64,000 bases of DNA from positions 1 to 64,000 of the forward strand of contig JAKSYS010000179.1 in the NCBI GenBank assembly GCA_022925895.1, in the 5' to 3' direction. Shown piece after piece: positions 22,554 through 32,976 of this stretch; position 1 is the first letter of the stretch; each line of letters starts with the position of its first letter. A program made the translations under genes and the position numbers. Source of the DNA: Fragilaria crotonensis. Lineage: Eukaryota > Bacillariophyta > Fragilariophyceae > Fragilariales > Fragilariaceae. Under the pieces are notes generated by a model. That model worked only from the letters and a program-made list of their open reading frames with translations, was not told the origin of the DNA and ran no database searches.

Positions 22554-22995
22554 GATGGTAGATTTGTTGTTACAAATATGTAGAAGATGTAGAACTAAGT
22601 AGTAAAGGCCTTTACTGTTTTTGGTTTGTGGAAATTATAAGTTAAAATGTAGATGAAAATGAAAGTGAGATCTCCAATATTAGTTGGAGTCTCACAAAGT
22701 TATGTTGCTTTAATCCCACTTGTTGAGTGGTGTTTGAGTTATGAATCCCATAGTAAAGTTGTGTTGTCAATAAAATTGACAACATAACAGATTTGAATAC
22801 TTAGGAAACTCAGGGCAACATGATTTAAATTCCTTGTGTGGTCGCGGGATCCAGAGTTCTGATTCGCAGAACTACTGGCACGAGTCACGGACAGACGAAG
22901 GAAAATAAAGGACTGTCTACCGTATTACCGTATGGTATTTAACCTTACAGTAATTACGAGTGACAGTGTGACAGAGTGACAGTAGATCTCTAACA
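22400..22995 (-). repeat. 5' LTR of the copia element
   Basis: 596 bp, TG...CA on both strands. In the element's direction it starts TGTTAGAGATC and ends CTGTCA. It contains the 31 nt hairpin at 22758-22788 and an ATG at 22553 from which a frame runs out of the LTR and through the primer-binding site. Target duplication ACATAG follows at 22996-23001. Confidence 0.93.
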
Positions 22996-23001
22996 ACATA
23001 G

Positions 23002-26000
23002 TATGGCATCAGTGTACCAGTACACAGTAGCATAGCCGATTCCGCACTCCGGGCCTGGACGACGGGGTTCCGGAACTTGAATATGTCTCAGTAGAGGATC
23101 TCACACTTTTTATTACGAGATGAAAGGAAGTCCGAACCTCACTCAGGAGAGAATATTAGTCCCAAGTGCTACTGGTCGTACCGACGTCTGTCCACCTTGT
23201 CGGGTTCCGAGGAACAGTAGGACTGTACTGTCTGTACTACGTCCTACACGAACGTGGAACTACTAAGCTAAACTCATTGGGAATGAACGGGACATAAAAG
23301 CTACTGAGTTTGTTGCCCCGAGGCCAAGGCCTGTCCTACATCATAGCCTTCGTCATTGCCTTGAGCATTGAGCGACATGAGCGAGGCCTTGGAAAGAACC
23401 ATCCTAACTCCCGCGCTTCCAACTGGCCTGCAACATATGCGTGATGACGCGCTTGGTGCCTCTACTAGACACATTGCCACCAGCTGTACATTGTATACAT
23501 CGATCATGATATTGCTTTGAATTGAATGATGCTTGGAATTTGTAGCACAAGTGACAGATGGCAGGTTTCATATCAGATTTCCTCAGCATAGCTAAGACTA
23601 TATACTACAAGAATGCAGCCAGCAAGAGAAAGAATTAAGGTATGTGATGTCAGCAATGGAAAGTTATATTGTGTTGGACGCAATCATTCCACAGTGAGAT
23701 TGCAGGACGCCCTTCGCAACTGTTGTATTCATCTGGCTGAAACAAATACAGAACCAACACTTGCCTTCAATAAACTCCCAGGTACTGCTCTATCAAGCTG
23801 GGATGGGTTGTTCACCTCCATCATGTCCAACATGAGAAATTCACAACATTGTGACCAGTTCAGTTGTGCTGATTTGTTACAACACAGCACACCAACCTCA
23901 GTTGATGAATTCTTGGCTCCCTGCTACAGAAAGATGGTTGAAGCAACATTTTAAGTCAATTCATTTGGATCTGTGATGTTGTCCAGATTTGACAGATCAG
24001 ACCAAAATAGAATGCCTGTTTGGTTTTGGCACCGACAAACTATTATTAACTTGAGATGTAAAACAGGTGGCAAAGGCACCTGAGACTATCGCTGGAGATG
24101 ATACTCTAATCATAGAAATCAGTACGCAGTACTGTACAAAAATACTTTAGGGAAGGTTTCACAAATAGTATGTTCAGAGAATTATAAGCTACAACAGTAC
24201 GTCAAGCTGGCTGGTATATACTGTTTAGCATCTCAATCGTACGAAAGACAAACTGGTTAAACGTGCAAAACCGACAATTGGGAGTATCATTTTCATGAAA
24301 TTTGACAGTTCTTGCAAAATTAATTACGACCTGTTTCTGATTTCCGTGGATGATCTCAAAGTAGTAGCACAGTAGAGGGCCGATGGAATCCACCCAAAGC
24401 AGCGTAGGTTCAGTTAAGACAAATGCTTTTGTTGCTGCAAATGAAATGATGATTACTTCAACCCATACATGACCATCTGCTGATTCTTCATTTTTGGTGA
24501 CTCAGCTGGACAAAGCTTCTGCAGAAATTGTGGTACTTGTACCACTGAACAACACAATTTTGACGACTTGGAGCAGTCGTCGCAACGAACTCATGAGAAG
24601 AGGACTGACCTTCCCAGCAGCATCAGTTGTAAACCAAGCACGCCACCTACTACTTTGACCAAGTCAATGTGCTGGCAGCATTGTCCATGGCCAGGATTGT
24701 GTCACAAGCAAGAATATGCAATAAAAGTCAGGGGGGGGCACTAGTATGTGATCATTGGTTGGAATATTGATAACTTCGACACTAAGTCAGTGGCATTTGG
24801 CTGAATCATGCCACCAGCACGCTACTTTGTTTTGTATCAAGCATATCAACTTGCACAACCCCATGTGAATGGTAGAATGTTGCTAGGAGGCTTGTTTTGT
24901 GCTCAACCATCTTTCAGATAACTTGCTACATGACTGACACAGCATTGAAAATGTTGTATTGACAGACAGACTCAAGGCATTCTGCACCAAATTCCTTATG
25001 TACAACGCCGGACGTAACCATTGCAACATCGACACAAGTTTCCTGATGCAAAAGATTAAATCATTCGACATGCAATCAAGAACCTTGTCAAGCTAATGGT
25101 AGAAAGAGTCCACAATTTCATTGTTCAAAAGTGATTCCAACACTTTTACCCAGATAGAAGGAGAAGCTTCAAATCTAATGCTTCCTCAATTCCATCAGCA
25201 GCCCCACAACCTAGGACCTTGACTGCAATGCTGATTTGCTTGATAAGTCTTTTTCTGAACTCTCATTATTGTCATGGACTTGAATCCTGATACATTTGTT
25301 AGGTTTTCGTTGTGACAGGAGAAGTAAGAACTTCATGTGGAACGTCACAAAGGTGAGGATGTTGAAAGGTCGATCTTAGAGTATCTTACTGGATGTGAAC
25401 CGTACTGCCACTGCTCTGTGCGAGTGTCGATAGAGAATGCTGCAGCAACGAAGGATCTCAACATGGGCTTCGGGTATCACTACAAAGATATAGTGGCCAG
25501 TGGTCACTGCTTTATTAATCGCGTTCCATGTCGGATACTGGAATCCTTTCAAGGTATAAGAAGTTCCAGTGATCACCAGCACATGATAGGGTAGATGACA
25601 AAGTAGAGAAGCAACGATGAGCATCCGAGCACCATAGCTGGCGAACCCAATCATGACATAGGTTCGGACAAAAGTGGTCTTTTGCGAACCCTTCCTGGAT
25701 CAAGAATATGGCTTTGGAAACTCCGAGTCGGGAGGTGATGGCTAAATGCTTTCTGCGTTCGATTTAAGGGAACTGGGATTTGAACATAGGTTGACAAGAG
25801 ATGTGTTGACACAAACAAACGACGGCCCAAGATCTAATAGACAATTCAAAATGCTCCTCACAGGTCACCCTTGTTAAGTACTTATACAGTGGAGCAGACG
25901 ACAAGGGTCTAGGGAATAGCTTCCATATGAGACTTCAATATGAATTTGACGTTCACTATCAGATGGAAATGCATCCCCCGAAGTTGAGTTCACTTTCCTC

Positions 26001-26402
26001 TGCCATCACAGCCAGGACATGCATGACAGCACAATGGAGCTCTCAATGCGCTTCACAAGTCAAAGGACGATGGGGGAGCACAACAAACAACATTGTCTGA
26101 CAATGGCTTCCTAGGTCAGCACCCACCTGCGCAATTTGTGGGATGCAAACCTTCCCATCGAAGACTCCATCAAAATACAGAGCACATGTGACACCAAGAC
26201 GTGGTACATGCGTGTGCAGCATCAAGACTCTGACCCGACCTGTTCACTCTGAAGTGCGGCGGTGGTTCAAGAAAGTATACCTCGAGCCGGAGGAACTTCG
26301 GTCAATCACTTCGAAGTCACGTGTAAGGTCGTCTCAAGGGGAGTAGGGACCGCAGACCCCGTCGTCAAAAACGTATCACTATGAAAAGGTCCCGCGCACA
26401 AA
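23002..26402. other. 3.4 kb of decayed DNA without recognisable gene
   Basis: Only short frames exist, on both strands. One at 23613-23954 (+, 113 codons) and one at 23404-23589 (-, with CHLCYKF...HDRCIQC, a C-x2-C...H-x3-C-x2-C pattern) look most protein-like but match nothing I know. Scattered protein-like phrases in different frames suggest an old, degraded mobile element. A run of eight G (about 24730) is present. Confidence 0.45.
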
Positions 26403-29400
26403 CTAACACCGCGAACTTCTGTCAGATAACCCATTGACGAACTCTTCCACCGATAACGAGTGATACTCCTCATCTTGGTCATCAAGATCCTTCAAATGCT
26501 GCAGGCTGCTGCTGATCGTGCCGGACTGTGTATTGTTTTGTTCACTCCGAAAGGTAAAAATGTCTAGCAATCGGTCCGTTCCCAAACTGTACAAGGACGA
26601 GTTTTCGGTGTTCACAATGGCATTGCTCACTAGCACCTTTGATTTTTGCAGATCCATTATCTTTTCTTCGATTGTATCGGAGGTGACCAAGCGATACACG
26701 TTCACCGTTTTGGTTTGCCCAATTCGATGTGCTCGATCCATGGCTTGCAAGTCGGCAAAAGGGTTGTAATCGTGCTCAAGAAATACCACCATACTGGCGC
26801 CGGTCAAGTTTAAACCGAGGCCACCAACTCGAGTGGTCAATAGAAGAACGTGAATGCTCGTATCATTGTTGAAGGCATCCACAATCTCTGTCCGACGTTC
26901 ATTCGGAACTCTACCATCTAAACGCAAGTACCGCAGTGATGGCATATGCGTTCGAAACAGGTACTCTTCAACCACGTCAAGCGAATGCATGAACTGAGCG
27001 AAGATGAGACATTTTGTGTTCGACGTGAAAGGTTTCAAGCTCGAACTCAATACTGGAACGTCGTTGTTATCTTGCAGTGTCGACGAGAAGTCATCTTGCT
27101 CCTCTAACGTGGTATCGGAGTCGACATAGAAAGCAGATGTGTCGTTGTCTGCACCGGTCAATTCCTCAGGGACCACGCCTGCTGTTCGGAGCAGCTCGTT
27201 CAAAGCTTGGAGCTTGCCAGACCTTTGAAGCTGACTGAATGCAGCACAAGGACTCAACTTCACCCCGACAAGGAGCGGATGGGTACAGAGCAGGCGTAGG
27301 TAAAGGAGGGATTTAAGGACATTTGATCCCAGCTTTGCGGGGCTGTCCTCGTGCGACTGCACCACACTTTGCAATGCCGATACTGAACGTTGCACGTCGG
27401 GACCTTCACAGAATGACTTGTACAGTTCAAGTTGTTCTTCAGTCATTGAGCAAGGAACATCGGTGAAAACCTTTGCTGGTAACTCTTTCAATACATGATC
27501 CTTCTCACGACGCAAGATGAACGGTAGGACTTGCTGATGGAGAAGCTTCAATTTGTCCATACTTACTCTGATTGCCTCAGCAGACGCTCCGGGATCTTGT
27601 CCCTTCCCAATGGGATTCGCAAATGTTTTCGAAAATTCGCATGCGACCCAAGAAAATTAGGCATCAAAAAGTCGAAGGTCGCCCACAACTCACTGACGCG
27701 ATTTTGCACCGGAGTGCCAGTGAGTACCAAGCGGTGCCGTGATTTGATCTCACGGGCGGCCCGAGCAGTCGCAGTCTTGGGGTTCTTTAATAAATGACCT
27801 TCATCCAGAACACAATACTCCCAATTTGGCGTTCTCAGTTGCTCTAGGTCGCTTCAAAACGGAATAGCTGGTCACGACTATGCTAATGCCTTTCGCTGTC
27901 GCTCCAGGACTTAGACCTTTGTTTTGCATTTCCCATCAGCGATGTAGCTGGTAGGATATTGGGAAAAACTTTGAATCTCTGCAACCCAGTGACCTACGAC
28001 AGAGGACGGGCACACCACGATTGAAACTGGGGTCTTGCCACCTTTTTGAATCTTCGTGGGCGAGGGCGATTGCGACCAGTGCTTGCAATGTTCACCAAGT
28101 CCCATGCTGTCGCATAAAGCGCCGTGCAAACCAACTGTTTGGAGAAACCTTAGCAAGCCACACCTTCAGCTTGGTAACCTCGAAGAATGGCACCCGTTAT
28201 CGTCATTTCATTGGAGATAGATTCCGGGAAAATGCACCGCGGTAATGGCTTTCCAGGATAAGGTGATCCATCACAGATTTCGCATGATCATCCATGTCCA
28301 AAGACCAAGCAACGGAGGCCACTTCTTGCACCAGGGTGCGACTCGAACCAACACTGCAAAAGTTTTCGATGCTTCTTTGGAACACTCGACCACTGGGTCC
28401 GCCATGAGGACATCGCCAGAGGAGCAGGTACCGAACAAACGGACATACCTCGATATCGACTTCTTCAATGATGCTGTACATTACCTTACACGCTCCCAGT
28501 CGAAAGGCGTCCACACCTTTCTCGCGTAAATGACCAGCGAGTAAGGGAATAGCTTTGTCGAGTGTCATGCTCGAATCGGCTTTCGCGAAAGCCTTGATAC
28601 AACTTACGGCCGCGTTTCGACTTGCGGTATCAGCGCTCATGCATGACGTGAGTATCAGTGGATGAATCGTCAAAGAAATCAGATGCTTCACCGCCCTACT
28701 GCGCGGGACCATTGCCTGCCCGACAGCGGTCAGAAGCCTCAGCGTCTCCTGTAGACGTCTATTGTCCACTGTTTCCAGATTCCCGTTTTCCAAGTATACA
28801 AGACGATGCCAAATTGGCGAGAAGATTTGGACTGTATCCCCTGCAGGAATATCGTGAATCATGCTCGCTACAATGCGTTCCGCAGCGGCCACGGAAGTTG
28901 ATACATCCCCTTCCATCATAATGTTGCAAATATTATCGAGAATCTTATCATGGACGTTGACTCTACCTTCCGAAAACAGTAGTTTAAGCAGGTTGACGAG
29001 GTCATTACAAGTCAATTCAATGCGATCCGCATCGACTTCACTCTTAAGAGAAGTCATGAGAGCACGAACCAGGGGAGTAAGCGCCTGTGGAAGGTGAGAA
29101 GCACCGCTGGAAACGAGCGCTCCAGCTACCATAGCCGACAATCGCATCGCAGCAATTGATGCTGTGACAGTCATTCCAGACTGCATTGAGCTGGGATGCG
29201 CGTTCGGCACGTGCGTGAACTGCCTTACGAATAAGTCACGATTTTCAAGCTTCCTTCAAAGATTGAGAGCAGGGCAGCACGGTACATAGTTCGAGTCGGA
29301 TCATCGACCATACTTTCGTCCACGTAAGCGGATATCGGAGATGAAGAGAGTAGAAGATCTTGAAGCCTTGATCGGCACGCTTCAACAACGTCACCAGATG

Positions 29401-31471
29401 CTCGGCAAAGCGATCGGTAGAGTACGGTGGCTACTTCGCAAAGATAAACCAACGGGAGGAGAGCAGCACCATGATGCTGGCGAATAGCAATGGCTCCACT
29501 GCAAAATTCGCGAAGAACTGTGCAGCGACACGACATGAGTCGCGAAGCTGTGATAAGGACGTGGCTTCCTTCCGAAGACTGCTTTGACGATCCAATCCAG
29601 TCAACCTGAGCATGATTCCCAAAGATATTTCCTTTCCAGAAACCAGTATCGTTGGGGCCAGAGCCGCGATTGCCTTCCAGGCACCTTCACGAGCGACGGA
29701 CATTCGCGACATGGTCGGACAGTCACTAACGTACAGATTCGGCTCCGAGAAAGAATCAAAGACTCGAAAGACAAGTGCAGAATAAGTCTCTTGAGAAGGG
29801 AGTGATACCTTCTGAGAAGTAGCCGCTTTCTCTAACAGACTGGGGAGAGCGCTTAGAGTTGAAATCTGAATTGCTGAGGACGGAAAGTCGAGAAACCGAA
29901 GCATTTGGTTCCAAATTTCACTAGTATTCACTGGCAGCTGTTGTCCACGTTGAAGTTCAAGAGGGAAGAGACGCACGAGAGGCACCGCACTCGACGAGAC
30001 CGACGAATCCACGCGCAAGAGTGCTTCTCCCAGGGGGTTCTATACAAGATGGGAACGATGCACCCATTTGAGTGGCGACCAACAATACCTGTGCTGCAAC
30101 CCCTACCACATCATCACATTGATCCTTCAGAGCGTTGGTGGCAGTTGTTGTAAATTCCAAGTTATTCTTCTCAACTACAACAAGGAATTGCATTGCTAGC
30201 AAGCCACCATAGCGAACTTCCCAACTTGTCGCATAGGTCGCAAGAGTTACAAGAATCTTGCGACATGCCTGTTGGACACGATCCGGCGCTAGATCGTAGA
30301 GCAGAGCAACGACCTGAGCCGCGGCAAGTCGAACTGGTGCAGTGGCTGCCTCGGAACAAAAGTCGGCAAATCGATCCAACGCCAGAACGCACAGGCAGCG
30401 CGCAAGAATATCTTGTGGCCATGCACCAAAGGATTTTTCGGTTTTCTCCTTGAGTTTCCACGCGCTCAATAAACTGGAAATGCCAAGCAAGGAGCCATGT
30501 CTGACATGCCAATGTGGATCGAACATTCGATACAGAAGTTCCGTAGCCAACAACAGTTGTGGGTTCCGATGCGAGATTAAGGTAGCATCCTGTTGTTTGA
30601 CCTCTAGAACCAATAGGGCACGAATTGACTTGTCGTCATCCTTGGTATCCTTCACGACAGTTCTGACTTTAGATGAAGCATTAAGAGAAGAAGTTTTCGC
30701 GGGCGTGATAAAATCTTGGGTAGTGATGGTATCAGGCAGCCATTCGTCGACGTTTCCTGTCGCTTGGACTAACCCGCCGAGCCCCAATCGCTTGGCGAGA
30801 ATACGTCGTTGCAATTGAATTCGTTGGTGCACGAAATCCGACGAAGATACATCGAGACCATCTAGTCGTGAGTCTTCATCATCGTCGTGGTCGTAATGTT
30901 GCTCTGGTGCAGCCAACAGGTGTCGTCCCCGCTGTAAGACTAGTTGAATGTCTAGGTCTTCCACGGTCAACCACAAATTGGTATTCTCTTGCGACAGCAA
31001 CACCGAATCACGTGCCATAAACTCCTCTTGATTCGCTCTTGGCAGGAACTGTGCAACTCCCTGCATGGCCCACTGCGCATGTTGGCGACACGTCCACGTC
31101 TGCCGAATCAACAGGGATAAAAGTCTTCCCAACAAATCCCACAAAACCAGAGGAGACGCTCGTGCCGCCGTATCCTGCAGATGCGAGGCTGCCATTTGAG
31201 CATGAGATGCCGTTCCTTCTTCGATGAGCTTGAGCAAGCGTTTGGTGTGTGGTGTCAGTAGGATCGTTTCAGGATCGCATTCAGACCGAGATGGCCCATT
31301 TTCTGTCTCATTAGTAGGTTTTCCGTCTGGATCGACAAAATCTGATTCGCATCGAGCGCGACAACATGGCGAGGCGGAGGCAGTAGTTGTGATTGTCAAT
31401 TCGTTTTCACTTCCGTCGATACTATGCACATGCGGAGATCGTAAACGAGGTCTCTTGCGAGAGGACGACAT
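26403..31471 (-). CDS. MOT1: MOT1/BTAF1, TATA-binding-protein-displacing SNF2 ATPase
   Basis: MOT1 uses ATP to remove TBP from DNA. The N-terminal frame (31471-29957) starts MSSSRKRPRLRS and carries HEAT-type helices (LLGRLLSLLIRQTW, RHGSLLGISSLLSAWK), typical of the TBP-binding solenoid. The middle (30018-28203) is more HEAT repeats. The C-terminus (28203-26403) holds the SNF2 ATPase, with GLHGALCDSMGLG, a DEGHLLKNPKT helicase motif, then TRVGGLGLNLTGAS and QAMDRAHRIGQT. The gene is about 5.07 kb, about 1,690 codons, close to family length. Frames are broken in several places, including G5 at 30033-30037 and A4 at 29503-29506, where one base restores continuity. I take these as sequence errors, since this gene is normally essential. 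Confidence 0.9.
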
Positions 31472-32397
31472 AAATGCATGCGAGGTATAGTTGTGCAGAG
31501 TCCATCAGGGCATTTTCAGGTTTCAAGAACACAAGAACAGAGTGGCCTGAGTTGCTCTCTACCAGTAGTACATAGTACATACTGTTGTATGTGTTGTATT
31601 GATACGTACTGTACTGTAGTGCTATATATAATGTATCATGTATCATACCACAATCCCGCTTCCGTCGTGTGTACCAGTACGCGGGAACTACGAACGGCAT
31701 TCCGTTGGCAACGCGCACGATCCAGAATCTACAGTATCCAAACGACGACAGTAAATCGCCCGACAAGACGCTACACTTGTTTGATGATGTAGATGGTGAT
31801 TGGACGACTGCAAGTAAGAGAGCAAGGAGAGTTAAAAGAGGAGTTAAGATCATCTCCAACCAAGACAAGAGATCCCTGTCTGGGAAGGTTGGCAGGACTG
31901 ATCTGAGAAAAGGAAGTAACTAAAGTAGTTACAATATTTGGAACCGGAATTTAGAGTCGGTAGTATTGTCAACTTTTCCACAGTAAGGTAGAGTTAGTAC
32001 GTGCGAACGACTCTGGAGATATCTGGGATTCTCAACATATACTACCGGTAGTATGACATATGACATATGACACAGACTCGGCGTGCTCGAGTACAACTAC
32101 TTGTACGAGTACTTCTACCGTCGTGTATTCATACATCTATTCGTCTTTCGTTGGGTAACACTGTTCAAACTTCAAACCCATCATTGATGCAACCACCGAG
32201 CAGTATCGGCACATTCATTAACAGGCGCGTATAGTGCTGCTTCGTTCGCCACAGAGGAGCTTCAACAACAATTGCATTGATCGCAATCAAATCACCATCA
32301 GCCAACCCACGGACAACTGGAGTGCCAGACACCCTCGTATTTCCTGGTACCGTTCTCAAACGCCCGCGTAACTGTGATTCCTCAAGATAGACTCAGA
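31472..32397. other. Divergent intergenic region between MOT1 and MinE
   Basis: About 0.9 kb separates two genes transcribed away from each other. AT-rich runs with ATGTATCATGTATCATAC and clusters of GTAC words occur around 31560-31700 and 32080-32130. No further gene is visible. It probably carries both promoters. Confidence 0.5.
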
Positions 32398-32798
32398 ATG
32401 TCGTTTCTGGGAAAGATGGGCAAAATATTTGCTGGAGCTGCCGCTGCTCCAACCACCGCATCGTCAACAAGGTCCGTTGCTAAGGAGCGTCTGAGCGTCA
32501 TTTTAGCTTCACAACGAGGGTCAGAACTTCTCGAAGGAGTCGATATGGACGCCCTCCAGAGAGACGTCATGCAAGTTGTCAAGGTAAGGCACTGGTTCCC
32601 CTCTCTCAGATGAATTCCTTTGTTGTTCCATCTTAACGATCATTGCCCTTGTAGAAGCATATACAATCTGTCAAGAATGAAGGTCCTGTACAGATGAGTT
32701 TCAACTATGAAGGGGAAGTTAGCTTGTTCGAAATGTCAGTGGAGTTGGACGCTCCCGGTCCGCGCCGAACTCATGTAAGTACGACCAAAGCAGCCTGA
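32398..32798 (+). CDS. minE: MinE-like organelle division topological specificity factor
   Basis: MinE drives oscillation or release of the MinD ATPase to place the division site. Exon 1 (32398-32583) and exon 2 (32655-32798) flank a 71 bp GTAAGG...GTAG intron, phase 0. The protein starts MSFLGKMGKIFAG, which resembles the amphipathic membrane-targeting N-terminus of bacterial MinE. It continues AKERLSVILASQRG, the MinD-contact helix, DALQRDVMQVVKKHI and FEMSVELD. Total about 109 aa, near the bacterial 88 aa. The second exon may instead end at another donor, CAT|GTAAGT (32775), with a further short exon. There is no plastid-type signal peptide, so a mitochondrial role is possible, or an upstream exon is missed. 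Confidence 0.8.
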
Positions 32799-32976
32799 GT
32801 AATTCTAGCAAGGTATACTAGATTATGCTATGAAAGAATTAGATCTCCTCGTCGTCGATTGCGTTCATTCCAATAGGTGACAATATGGAGGAACTATTTC
32901 ATATTCATAGCGAAAGGTTTTCGCAACGAAACATCCAGCGCCCACCATGCATGCCATCCATGTCCGAGACTCCACT

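Larger units (their letters stand above)
11310..22995 (-). mobile_element. 11.7 kb Ty1/copia-type LTR retrotransposon with extra pre-gag coding block
   Basis: Direct repeats of 595 and 596 bp (11310-11904 and 22400-22995) begin TG and end CA. The 6 bp ACATAG lies just outside both ends (11304-11309 and 22996-23001). Genes read on the minus strand in the order gag, protease, integrase, reverse transcriptase, RNase H. Integrase before reverse transcriptase defines Ty1/copia. The two LTRs differ only by a CG and a G indel with no substitution I can see, so insertion is very recent. The element is about twice the usual copia size because of about 5 kb between the 5' LTR and gag. Internal frames are broken by several one-base shifts. 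Confidence 0.93.

Noticed and set aside
11310-22995. Interpretation as a Ty3/gypsy element or a virus with env
   Set aside because: Integrase lies before reverse transcriptase, which is the copia order, and no membrane glycoprotein-like ORF is present.
23404-25703. Several 60-110 codon frames that might form a gene
   Set aside because: They lie in different frames and strands, have no splice-compatible order and no recognised motif beyond one C-x2-C...H-x3-C-x2-C pattern; listed only as decayed DNA.
26403-31471. Reading the six MOT1 fragments as separate genes
   Set aside because: Their order, orientation and family similarity follow one MOT1 protein end to end, and breaks fall at homopolymers or within a few bases of continuous reading in another frame.
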